Source: Candidatus Thiosymbion sp. (GTDB lineage Bacteria > Pseudomonadota > Gammaproteobacteria > Chromatiales > Chromatiaceae). Taken from it: a stretch of 64,000 nt of DNA. The notes beneath the pieces are model-generated. The model made no database searches. It worked only from the letters and a program-made list of their open reading frames with translations, and was not told where the DNA came from. The stretch is from contig JAHDND010000054.1 of the NCBI GenBank assembly GCA_018435665.1, positions 1-64,000 of the forward strand, written 5' to 3'. Below are positions 37,782 through 45,526 of the stretch, one piece after another; position 1 is the stretch's first letter, and each line of letters starts with the position of its first letter. The position numbers and the translations under genes are program-made.

Positions 37782-39641
37782 ATGTCCGCCCTGCCGACCA
37801 AGCCCATCCATCCCCACTTCTGGCTCAGGGCCTGGTTGCCCTTCTTGCGCTGGTGGCCACGGGTCAACCGCGACACCTTGCGTGACGATCTGGTGGCCGG
37901 TCTCACCGGGGCGGTGGTGGTGCTGCCCCAGGGCGTCGCCTTCGCCACCATCGCCGGCATGCCCCCGGAGTATGGCCTCTATGCCGGCATGGTCCCCGCC
38001 ATCATCGCCGCCCTCTTCGGCTCCTCCTGGCACCTGGTCTCGGGTCCCACCACCGCCGCCTCCATCGTCCTCTTTTCGATCCTCTCCCTGCACGCCGAGC
38101 CCGGCTCAGCCCGGTATGTGGAACTGGCCTTCACCCTGACCTTCTTGGTCGGGCTGATTCAGATCGCCCTAGGCGCGGCCCGGCTGGGGGCACTGGTCAA
38201 CTTCATCTCCCACTCGGTGGTGATCGGCTTCACCGCCGGGGCGGCGATCCTCATCGCCACCAACCAGGTCAAGAACTTCTTCGGCCTGGCCATCCCGCGG
38301 GGTTCCTCCTTCGCCACGACCTGGGGGACTCTGTTCTCCCACCTGGACCGGATCGATCCCTACGTGACCGGCGTGGCGGTCCTCACCCTGGTCCTGGGCG
38401 TGGCGGTGCGGCGCTGGCTGCCGCGCTGGCCCTACATGATCGTCGCCATGGTCGGCGGCAGCCTGTTGGGGGTGGCCTTCCAGGTGTCTGGTGTCCACGG
38501 CATCAGTACCGTCGGCGCCTTGCCCGCCAGTCTGCCACCCCTGTCGATGCCCGACCTCTCCCTGGAAAACCTGCGTGAACTGTTCAATGGGGCGGTGGCG
38601 GTGACCCTGTTGGCCCTCACCGAGGCGGTCTCCATCGCCCGCGCCATGGCGCTACGCTCCGGCCAGCATTTGGATGGCAACCAGGAGTTCATCGGCCAGG
38701 GGCTGTCCAACCTGATCGGCAGCTTCTTCTCCGGCTATGTCGCCACCGGCTCCTTCAACCGCTCGGGTCTCAATTACGCCGCCGGGGCCAAGACGCCCCT
38801 GGCCTCGGTCTTCTCCGCCCTCTTGTTGGCCCTGATCGTCCTGCTGGTCGCCCCCCTGGCGGCCTGGCTGCCCAACGCGGCCATGGCCGGCGTCCTGTTC
38901 CTGGTGGCCTGGGGGCTCATCGACTTTCACCACATCCAGCAGATCGCCCGCACCAGCCGCGCCGAGACGGCCATCCTGCTGACCACCTTCGTCGCCACTC
39001 TGACCATCGAGTTGGAGGAGGCCATCGTCATCGGCGTCATCCTGTCGCTGGTGATCTATCTCAGCCGCACCTCCCGGCCCCAGGTGGTCCGGCGCGTCCC
39101 CGACCCCCAGCATCCCCAGCGCAAGTTCAGCCGTGATCCGGCCCTGCCGGAGTGCCCCCAGCTCAAGCTGGTGCGGATCGATGGCTCCCTATTCTTCGGC
39201 GCCGTCTCCGCGGTGCGCGACCAGTTCCACGCCTTTGCGCAACGCAGCCCTTCCCAATGCCACCTGATCGTGGTGGCCTCGCCGATCAACTTCGTCGATG
39301 TCGCCGGGGCCGAGTTCCTCACCACCGAGGCCCGCCAGCGCCGGGCCCGGGGCGGTGGCCTCTATTTCATCCAGATGAAGCGCGCGGTGCGAGACACCCT
39401 GGAGCGGGGCGGCTACCTGGACGAGATCGGCGCCGAGAATCTGTTTCGCTCCAAGGGCGAGGCGATCGCCACCGTGTTCAACCGGCTCGATCCCGAGGTC
39501 TGCCGTGGTTGCCGGCTGAGGGTCTTTCTGGAATGTGGTCAAACCCCGGGTACGGTCCGGATTCCCGCGCCCGCCCGTCCCCAGGTGGACGGCGAGGCCG
39601 GTCCGGCGGTCGGGTACGACGGGCACGTCGGACTTGCCTAA
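37782..39641 (+). CDS. SulP-family anion transporter with STAS domain
   Basis: A 619-residue inner-membrane transporter. It has about 10-14 membrane helices with the SulP motifs (VAGLTGAVVVLPQGVAFATIAG near residue 38, PPEYGLYAGMVPAIIAALFG near 61) and a cytoplasmic STAS domain (about residues 455-565, SLFFGAVSAVRDQF and NFVDVAGAEFL). Substrates of the family are sulfate, bicarbonate or other anions; the sequence does not decide. A C-terminal extension holds the Cys cluster VCRGCRLRVFLECG (about residues 572-585), not usual in SulP. Regulation by the upstream two-component system is suggested by the repeat array. Confidence 0.9.
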   Translation: MSALPTKPIHPHFWLRAWLPFLRWWPRVNRDTLRDDLVAGLTGAVVVLPQGVAFATIAGMPPEYGLYAGMVPAIIAALFGSSWHLVSGPTTAASIVLFSILSLHAEPGSARYVELAFTLTFLVGLIQIALGAARLGALVNFISHSVVIGFTAGAAILIATNQVKNFFGLAIPRGSSFATTWGTLFSHLDRIDPYVTGVAVLTLVLGVAVRRWLPRWPYMIVAMVGGSLLGVAFQVSGVHGISTVGALPASLPPLSMPDLSLENLRELFNGAVAVTLLALTEAVSIARAMALRSGQHLDGNQEFIGQGLSNLIGSFFSGYVATGSFNRSGLNYAAGAKTPLASVFSALLLALIVLLVAPLAAWLPNAAMAGVLFLVAWGLIDFHHIQQIARTSRAETAILLTTFVATLTIELEEAIVIGVILSLVIYLSRTSRPQVVRRVPDPQHPQRKFSRDPALPECPQLKLVRIDGSLFFGAVSAVRDQFHAFAQRSPSQCHLIVVASPINFVDVAGAEFLTTEARQRRARGGGLYFIQMKRAVRDTLERGGYLDEIGAENLFRSKGEAIATVFNRLDPEVCRGCRLRVFLECGQTPGTVRIPAPARPQVDGEAGPAVGYDGHVGLA

Positions 39642-39653
39642 GGGAGGCCACCG

Positions 39654-39791
39654 ATGGCAGACCGGCCCTTCCGCGACCCATCGTCAACCGCAGCAAACCG
39701 GATCAGGAGGGGGGCGCCGATGAAGGTGCGCCCTCTTCGCCGAGCCTCATCTCCTGAATCGAACCGGATTCAGTGGGAGGGCCACCGATGA
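39654..39791 (+). CDS. Possible 45-residue coupled small protein
   Basis: A short frame with a strong Shine-Dalgarno (GGGAGG at 39643-39648) starts 12 bases after the sulP stop, and its stop overlaps the ATG of the stress-protein gene by four bases. The predicted product is Arg-rich with no recognised domain. The coupling geometry, not the protein sequence, is the argument; it may be a leader peptide, or chance. Confidence 0.3.
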   Translation: MADRPFRDPSSTAANRIRRGAPMKVRPLRRASSPESNRIQWEGHR

Positions 39792-40279
39792 CCGGTCGTC
39801 CTGTCCTTTGCCTCCTTGACCCCGATGCCCGGGGTGAGGCCTTGCTGCGACAGGCCCTCGCCCTGGCCCGACGGCTGGATGCGCCCCTGGCCGTGGCCCA
39901 CTTCGTGGAACACGGAACGGGTTTCGAGGCCGACCATGTCCCCTTCCTGACCCCCAGGGCCATGAACTCGGCCTTGGCCGTGGCGGCCCGGGAGCGACTG
40001 GGCGCCATGCTCGCCGTGCTCCACCCCGCCCCCACCCTGTGGGTGGAGGTCGGTCCCTGCCGGCCCAGCGCCATCCGCCTGGCGCTGCAACTCGGCGCGG
40101 GGCTGGTCGTCCTTGGTGCCCATAGCCCCTGCGGACTCGCGACCGGCCCGGCCGGCATCGGCCCTGAGCCTCTGCCCTTCGATGTCCTGCGGGTGCAGGT
40201 GCGGCCTAACCGGGATGCCTGGCAGCGCTGGGTCGATCGCCTGATCGGCCCGGCGGGGCCAGGGGTGTTGCAGGCTTGA
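39788..40279 (+). CDS. Universal stress protein-like protein
   Basis: A 163-residue protein with the UspA-like alpha/beta pattern: beta1 VLCLLDPDARG (residues 6-16), an amphipathic helix with QALALARRLDAPLAVAHFVE, and the late LQLGAGLVVLGAHSP that in Usp proteins precedes the nucleotide loop. The usual G-2x-G-9x-G-S/T nucleotide motif is weak here. It is probably cytosolic and downstream of sulP in the same unit. The start ATG 39788 is preferred over GTG 39773. Confidence 0.7.
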   Translation: MTGRPVLCLLDPDARGEALLRQALALARRLDAPLAVAHFVEHGTGFEADHVPFLTPRAMNSALAVAARERLGAMLAVLHPAPTLWVEVGPCRPSAIRLALQLGAGLVVLGAHSPCGLATGPAGIGPEPLPFDVLRVQVRPNRDAWQRWVDRLIGPAGPGVLQA

Positions 40280-40339
40280 GGCCCAAAGCCCCTTCGTGCC
40301 AATAACCTAGTGACGGGATTCGGGTCTCATGGCCACGCC

Positions 40340-41029
40340 TTATCGGTTGCCACCTCCCGCACCGCAGACGCCATTCCGTTCCATGGGGCTGTCGATGATG
40401 GCATCCACCTCTGACTGGTCGAGGTATTGGGCCTTGTAGACCGTGCCTTGCGCCTCGATGGCGGCGGCGAAGGACCGCAGGTGGTTGCGGGAGCCGCACA
40501 GCAGGCTCTCGTACACCTGGGCCAGATCCGCGTGGTTCGTGGCGGCGATGGCCGTGTCGAGGTCCTCGATATCCACCTCCTCGATCAGGCCGCCAACCTG
40601 GAGGCCCTCCAGGTACGAGGCCTCGCCTCTCGCCAGCAACTCGTCATAGAGCTGTTGCAACTCGACATTTTTGAAGGCGCCGATTTCGGGCAGGGCCGGA
40701 TCGGGCAACTGGTACTTGTCCAATTTGGCCTTGATGGCATCCATGTGGTTTTGCTCGGAAGCGGCGATGTTGCGGAAGGGCGGCAGGCCCCAGGCCTGAT
40801 CCAGATTGAGATAGATGTCCCGGGCGAGTTTTTCCTCCTCCCGCATGAAGGTCAGGGTGGCCGCTTCGGTGGTGCTCAAAGGCTGCACCTGGCAGGCGCT
40901 CGACCCGGGACGACAGGGCTTGGCCGCCGGACCGGCGGCGAGCACCGGGTTGGTGGCCAGCCAGGCGGGTCCCGTCAGAATCAGCGTCAGTGTCGTGGCG
41001 ATCAGCTTACGTTTGATGTTCATGGTCAT
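40340..41029 (-). CDS. Exported DUF2202 ferritin-like protein
   Basis: A 229-residue protein with a signal peptide (residues 1-32, ending PVLA). The core matches DUF2202: FMREEEKLARDIYLNLDQ (about residues 63-80), ASEQNHMDAIKAKLDKY and SRNHLRSFAAAIEAQG. Glu/His residues are placed as in a ferritin-like di-metal fold. The C-terminus is Cys/Gly-rich. The start is ATG 41029 (MTMNIKRK) rather than a longer upstream frame. It is the last of three minus-strand exported-protein genes divergent from the two-component system at 42049; function is unknown. Confidence 0.82.
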   Translation of the reverse strand: MTMNIKRKLIATTLTLILTGPAWLATNPVLAAGPAAKPCRPGSSACQVQPLSTTEAATLTFMREEEKLARDIYLNLDQAWGLPPFRNIAASEQNHMDAIKAKLDKYQLPDPALPEIGAFKNVELQQLYDELLARGEASYLEGLQVGGLIEEVDIEDLDTAIAATNHADLAQVYESLLCGSRNHLRSFAAAIEAQGTVYKAQYLDQSEVDAIIDSPMERNGVCGAGGGNR

Positions 41030-41061
41030 GTTGCTCTCTTGGTTGGAGTGAAGGGGGAGGG

Positions 41062-41424
41062 TTAACCACCCCCACGGGTTGCTTGGTCGCAATCGTTCGC
41101 GGCCGTCGAGGTTCCCAAGCGATCACGGCCGCGTATGGCGACTGCCCCGGGGTTGGTGCTGGGGTCCCGGAGTTGGGTCTGGCTTTGGGTCCGGGCGCCG
41201 GAGCCGCTCCCTTGACCCTTGCCTTGCCCTCCGGCCGCGCCTTGCTTTTGGCCCTGACCGCGGCCCTGACCGCCCCTGCTTCCGGTCATGCCGCTGTCAG
41301 CCTGTTGCATCTGGCCCATGCCGCCCCCCATCCCGCCACCGCCCTGACCCCGGGCCTGGGCGACTCCGCTGGCAAACAAGGCGGTGGCGGCGATTGCGAT
41401 GACCATCAGTTGCAGTTTTTTCAT
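41062..41424 (-). CDS. Small exported Gly/Gln-rich protein
   Basis: A 120-residue protein with a clear Sec signal (MKKLQLMVIAIAATALFASG, cleavage after about QA at residue 24). The mature part is low complexity with repeated GQGQ/GGMGG blocks and a short terminal segment with RDRLGTSTAANDC. The start is set at ATG 41424, where the signal peptide begins. It lies in the middle of the three-gene exported cluster. It resembles secreted Gly-rich proteins of unknown function; no enzyme domain is visible. Confidence 0.65.
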   Translation of the reverse strand: MKKLQLMVIAIAATALFASGVAQARGQGGGGMGGGMGQMQQADSGMTGSRGGQGRGQGQKQGAAGGQGKGQGSGSGARTQSQTQLRDPSTNPGAVAIRGRDRLGTSTAANDCDQATRGGG

Positions 41425-41461
41425 GTTGTAGAACCTGTTATTTCGATAGATGTTGAATGGT

Positions 41462-41899
41462 TTACCGACGGCCGCCGCCGCCCCGACCACCGCCGGCACT
41501 GGGACCACCGCCGGCGCCCTGGTGACCGCCGAAGCCGCCGTCGGACCGGGCGCCGGAGCCGCCACTCATTCCGAAACCGGTACTGGATGGCTCCGTGCTC
41601 GCCCGCTGCCGGGCCTCGTAGCCCCTGCCGTAGGGCAAGCGGCCCCCACGGGCCTGGCGGGCGGGACTCGCCCCTTGACCCAGGTCGGGCAGCCGGTTCA
41701 GATCCGCGCCCTGCTCCAGTTCTCCGGGGGTGAAGGAGCCAAAGACCGCCGCAGCCGTCGGTTGCGGCGGCAGCGACAGATTCAGGGGCTTTGTCCCCGG
41801 GGTGGTCCCAAGTCCCCCGGCCTCGTACTCGTGGCTCCAGGCAGCGCCTGACAAGGTCAACAGCAGGGCCAGGACTGTCATGGGTAGCGAGCGGTTCAT
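41462..41899 (-). CDS. Small exported Gly-rich hypothetical protein
   Basis: A 145-residue protein with signal peptide (about residues 1-22, ending AAWS) and a short conserved-looking part (FGSFTPGELEQGADLNRLPDLGQG). The C-terminal half is Gly/Ser/Arg-rich. The start may be ATG 41899 or GTG 41905. It is the first gene after the divergent intergenic region shared with the response regulator and so is a likely target of it. No known domain. Confidence 0.6.
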   Translation of the reverse strand: MNRSLPMTVLALLLTLSGAAWSHEYEAGGLGTTPGTKPLNLSLPPQPTAAAVFGSFTPGELEQGADLNRLPDLGQGASPARQARGGRLPYGRGYEARQRASTEPSSTGFGMSGGSGARSDGGFGGHQGAGGGPSAGGGRGGGGRR

Positions 41900-41978
41900 C
41901 CTCACGGGGCGGGGCTGGTGTGGTCGGTGAGGCCATTCTGCCGACGGGGGGTATCCGGTCGATTGCGAGCCGGCATCC

Positions 41979-42008
41979 GATTGTTTCCGATTGTTTCCGT
42001 CGGTTTCC
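41979..42008. promoter_or_regulatory. Three 10-bp direct repeats in the divergent promoter
   Basis: GATTGTTTCC occurs at 41979 and 41989, followed by GTCGGTTTCC at 41999. The repeats sit between the exported-protein cluster and the response regulator start at 42049. Their spacing fits an OmpR-type regulator that controls both its own operon and the divergent genes. Confidence 0.55.
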
Positions 42009-42048
42009 GCTACTGGGATGGGCCGGGGGCGCGCGGTACACTGGACTC

Positions 42049-42813
42049 ATGAGCCCTCCCGCCATCCCGCGCATCCTGGTTGTCGACGACGATCCCAGTC
42101 TCAGGGACCTGCTGGCCGAATACCTGAGCGTCAACAGTCTGGCGGTGGAGACGGTGGCGGACGGGGAGGGGATGCGCGCCGCCCTGCGGGACGGGATGCC
42201 GGATGCCATCGTGCTCGATCTCATGCTCCCCGGCGAGGATGGCCTGAGCCTGACGCGGGAATTGCGCGGCCATTCCCAGGTGCCCATCCTCATGCTGTCG
42301 GCCCGTGGGGAGGAGATCGACCGGGTGGTGGGCCTGGAGGTCGGCGCCGATGACTATCTGCCCAAGCCCTTCAGTCCCCGGGAGTTGTTGGCCCGCCTCC
42401 ATGCCCTGCTGCGGCGGGCGAAGTCCCAGCCCCCGGCCGGGGCGGTTGGCGTCGCTGGCGCGCCCGCCATTCCCGGCGGCCGTACCGGCCCTGGGGCTGA
42501 ACGCCATGCCTTTGGCCCCTTCGTCCTCGATCTGGCGGCGCGTCGTCTGTTGCGCCAGGGCCGGGAGGAGCGTCTGACGGCCGCCGAGTTCGACCTGTTG
42601 CGGGTTCTGGTGGAGCGTCCCAACCGCGTCCTGTCCCGGGATACCCTGATCGACCTGCTCAAGGGTTTCGACCGTGATCCCTTTGATCGCAGCATCGACA
42701 TCCGGGTCACCCGTCTGCGCCGCAAGATCGAGGTCGACCCCGCCCGGCCGGTGTTCATCCGCACCGTGCGCGGCCAGGGCTATCTGTTCCATCCCCGCGG
42801 CGATGAGCCATGA
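42049..42813 (+). CDS. OmpR-family response regulator (second system)
   Basis: A 254-residue regulator: receiver domain (Asp55 in IVLDLMLPGEDG, Lys in YLPKPFSPRELL) and OmpR-type winged helix (about residues 155-250, ending RTVRGQGYLFHP) joined by an Ala/Gly/Pro-rich linker. It resembles OmpR itself in the FDRDPFDRSIDIRVTRLRRKIE recognition-helix region. ATG 42049 is used; a longer upstream frame is unlikely. Its stop overlaps the kinase start (ATGA at 42810-42813). Confidence 0.93.
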   Translation: MSPPAIPRILVVDDDPSLRDLLAEYLSVNSLAVETVADGEGMRAALRDGMPDAIVLDLMLPGEDGLSLTRELRGHSQVPILMLSARGEEIDRVVGLEVGADDYLPKPFSPRELLARLHALLRRAKSQPPAGAVGVAGAPAIPGGRTGPGAERHAFGPFVLDLAARRLLRQGREERLTAAEFDLLRVLVERPNRVLSRDTLIDLLKGFDRDPFDRSIDIRVTRLRRKIEVDPARPVFIRTVRGQGYLFHPRGDEP

Positions 42814-44255
42814 GTCAGGGCGAGGTGCCTGGCGGGCCCGGCGGACCGGGTGAGCCGGCGGCCAAGGTGCCCGCCACGGGCCGCGCGACCCGCGTCAGCC
42901 CGAGGGCCCTTTCCCTTTTCGCGGCGATGCCCGGTCTGGTGGGGTTCATCGCCCGTCCCCTGGCCCTGGCCTTCATCCTCTTCGAACTGCTGGCCGCGGT
43001 GGCCGTGGTGATCTTTCTGATGGGGCCCATGGCCCAGGGCTCGGCTGAACGCCTCGCCGGCCTCATGGTGCTGTCCGCCCAGACCTGGAGCGAATTGCCG
43101 CCGGGGACCCGGGCGGATTTCGAACTGGAACTGGCGCGCACCCATTGGCTGTCACTGCGCGAGGCAGGCACCCGGCCGTCCCCGCCGGGGTGGCATGGGT
43201 TTTACATCCATTTTCTGGAACAGGCCCTGGCGGCCAAGACCGGGAGCGAGCAGCATCTGAGGGGTGAGCTGCGCGAGGGTGACTGGTGGTGGTGGGCGAC
43301 CTTGCCCTCCGGGGATGGCCGGATCGAAGTCGGCTTCCCCGCCTGGCTCATCGGCACCCACCCCCTGGCCGCCATCTTGTTCACCCTGGGCGGAGGCCTC
43401 CTCCTGGCCCTGGTGGCGGCCCTCTGGCTGGCGCACCGCCTCGCCGCCCCCCTGGCCCGGATGGAGCGGGCCACCGCCGTCGTCGGACGGGGCGCCCTCC
43501 CGGATACCCTGCCCGAAACGGGCCCCCGGGAGTTGGCCACCCTGGCGGCGCGCTTCAACCTCATGGCCCGTCAGGTGCGGGAACTCGTGGCGGTCCGCAC
43601 CACCCTCATGGCCGGTATTTCCCATGACCTGCGCACCCCCCTGGCGCGCATGCGCCTGGCCCTGGCCCTGCTGGCGGAGCGGCCGACCCCGCGGCTCATC
43701 GAGCGGCTGGATGCGGACATCGCCGAGATGGACCAGTTGATCGGCAAGGTCCTGGACCTGGCGCGAGGCCTGGAGGCGGAGACGTGGTTGGACCTGGATC
43801 TGGGGGAAATGCTGGCGGAATTGGCGGAGGCGAACCCTGGTGGCCGGGTCCGGTTTACCCGGCCGGCCGCGCCCCTGGTCCGCCCGGTGCCGCCCCTGGC
43901 CCTGCGCCGGGTGATGGAGAATCTGCTGACCAATGCCCTGCGCTATGGTCAGGATCAGCCGGTGGACCTGATGCTCGAGGCGTCGGGCGGCCAGGTTCGG
44001 ATCGGGTTCCTCGACCGGGGCCCCGGCATCCCGCCCGAGCGGGTCGAGGCCATGTTTCAGCCCTTCCAGCGCGGCGAGGTCTCGCGCAGCCCCCTCACCG
44101 GCGGCGCTGGCCTGGGGCTCGCCATCGTGCGCCAATTGGTGGAGACGCATGGCTGGCAAGTCCAACTCCTGCCGCGGGAGAATGGGGGCCTGGCGGCCTG
44201 GCTCCAGCTCGACCCCCTCCCCGTCGCCACGACCTTACCTACCGCCTGGTCCTGA
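42810..44255 (+). CDS. EnvZ-like sensor histidine kinase
   Basis: A 481-residue kinase with two membrane helices (about residues 49-72 and 187-210), a periplasmic domain, HAMP and the EnvZ-type H-box GISHDLRTPLARMRLALALL (His about 273). The N-box ENLLTNALRYG and G-boxes DRGPGIP and GAGLGLAIVRQL follow. The N-terminal 45 residues are Gly/Pro/Ala-rich cytoplasmic tail, longer than usual. It pairs with the overlapping OmpR-like regulator. The pair may control the divergent exported-protein genes. Confidence 0.93.
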   Translation: MSQGEVPGGPGGPGEPAAKVPATGRATRVSPRALSLFAAMPGLVGFIARPLALAFILFELLAAVAVVIFLMGPMAQGSAERLAGLMVLSAQTWSELPPGTRADFELELARTHWLSLREAGTRPSPPGWHGFYIHFLEQALAAKTGSEQHLRGELREGDWWWWATLPSGDGRIEVGFPAWLIGTHPLAAILFTLGGGLLLALVAALWLAHRLAAPLARMERATAVVGRGALPDTLPETGPRELATLAARFNLMARQVRELVAVRTTLMAGISHDLRTPLARMRLALALLAERPTPRLIERLDADIAEMDQLIGKVLDLARGLEAETWLDLDLGEMLAELAEANPGGRVRFTRPAAPLVRPVPPLALRRVMENLLTNALRYGQDQPVDLMLEASGGQVRIGFLDRGPGIPPERVEAMFQPFQRGEVSRSPLTGGAGLGLAIVRQLVETHGWQVQLLPRENGGLAAWLQLDPLPVATTLPTAWS

Positions 44256-44288
44256 CCGGGGCGCAATCTGGTTAAGTGCATGGCGTTA

Positions 44289-44452
44289 TGATTACTAGAA
44301 TAAAATCTGGTGCCTTCGGGTCGGGTAGCGTCTGGCGAGGGACGCCGTAAATACATCCCTGTAGGCTTGGCACCAGCATCCCTGCTGGTGACACCCCCGC
44401 CAAACGCCACCCGACCCTCCGCGTTGGATGCCGAATACTGAAAAGCGACCCC
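44289..44452. repeat. Nested-palindrome repeat, copy R4 (full length)
   Basis: Arms CTTCGGGTCGGGTAGCGTC and CGCCACCCGACCCTCCGCG are inverted and match R2. The outer arms are AT-richer and more diverged. The central hairpin differs from the other copies yet still pairs: CACCAGC (about 44370-44376), loop ATCCCT, GCTGGTG (about 44383-44389). The flanking TAGGCTTG and ACACCCCCGCCAAACGCC are shared with R1/R2. It sits between the EnvZ-like kinase and the CDF transporter. Confidence 0.78.
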
Positions 44453-44558
44453 TGTAGTTTCTCCCCCGGCGCCCCTTGCGCTCGCCAGCCCACCAACTTC
44501 CTTTCTCTCCCATCACAACAACAACCACAACCTCAAGACCCCACTCAGGCCCTGACCC

Positions 44559-45458
44559 ATGACCCAACCCGACCTCCGCCGCTTTGCCTGGCTCTCGATC
44601 GCCGCGGCCCTGGCGACCATCCTGCTCAAGACCTGGGCCTGGTGGCTCACTGGTTCCGTGGGCTTGTTGTCCGATGCGCTGGAGTCCCTGGTCAACCTGG
44701 CCGGGGCCCTCATGGCCCTGTGGATGCTGACCATCGCCGCCCAGCCGGCGGACGAGGAACACCTCTACGGCCACGGCAAGGCGGAGTACTTCTCCAGCGG
44801 ATTCGAGGGTTTTCTGATCCTTGCCGCGGCGCTGGGCATCGGCTGGGCCGCGGTGGACCGGCTCCTGAACCCGCAGCCCCTGGAGCAACTGGATCTGGGG
44901 CTGGCCATCTCGGTGATCGCCTCGATCATCAACCTGGTCACCGCCCTGGTCCTGATTCGCGCCGGGCGGGAGCATCGCTCCATCACCCTGGAGGCGGATG
45001 CTCATCACCTCCTCACCGATGTCTGGACCTCCGTCGGCGTCATCCTGGGCGTCGCCGCCGTCTGGGCGACCGGCTGGCTGTGGCTGGACCCGGTCCTGGC
45101 CCTGCTGGTGGCGGCCAACATCGTCTGGACCGGTTATCGGCTGATCAGTCGCTCCGTGGCCGGGCTGATGGATGTGGCCTTGCCCGCCGAACAGCAGGCG
45201 GCCATCGCCGGGGTGCTGGAAAAACATCGCGAGGCCGGTATCGCCTTTCACGCCTTGTGGACGCGCCAGGCCGGGGCGCGGGCCTTCGTCTCTTTCCACG
45301 TCCTGGTGCCCGGCGGTTGGACGGTGCAACGGGGACATGACCTGGTGGAAGTCATCGAGGGCGAACTGCGCATCCTCCTGCCCCATGCCCATGTCCTCAC
45401 CCACCTGGAGCCCATCGAGGACCCCCTGTCCCATGACGATCAGGATCTGGATCGTTAG
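44559..45458 (+). CDS. Cation diffusion facilitator (FieF-like metal exporter)
   Basis: A 299-residue CDF protein with six membrane helices (from about residues 10-30 onward) and a C-terminal ferredoxin-like cytoplasmic domain (about 205-299). Metal-site residues are visible as SDALESLVN (helix 2, near residue 39), HGKAEYF (after helix 2) and [13 protein letters not shown] (helix 5, near residue 148). The family exports Zn2+, Fe2+, Cd2+ or similar against protons. It is monocistronic, preceded by repeat R4. Confidence 0.92.
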   Translation: MTQPDLRRFAWLSIAAALATILLKTWAWWLTGSVGLLSDALESLVNLAGALMALWMLTIAAQPADEEHLYGHGKAEYFSSGFEGFLILAAALGIGWAAVDRLLNPQPLEQLDLGLAISVIASIINLVTALVLIRAGREHRSITLEADAHHLLTDVWTSVGVILGVAAVWATGWLWLDPVLALLVAANIVWTGYRLISRSVAGLMDVALPAEQQAAIAGVLEKHREAGIAFHALWTRQAGARAFVSFHVLVPGGWTVQRGHDLVEVIEGELRILLPHAHVLTHLEPIEDPLSHDDQDLDR

Positions 45459-45488
45459 CGTGAAAGCCTTTGCCGTGAGATTCACGCT
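45457..45488. promoter_or_regulatory. Inverted repeat between CDF and TPR genes
   Basis: AGCGTGAA (45457-45464) and TTCACGCT (45481-45488) form a perfect 8-bp inverted repeat with a 16-base spacer. It overlaps the CDF stop and is 39 bases before the TPR gene. It could be a repressor operator for the TPR operon or a transcript-end hairpin; there is no T-tract. Confidence 0.4.
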
Positions 45489-45526
45489 AAATATAGTCAA
45501 CCCTTTAATCTGGCAAAGGAAATAAC

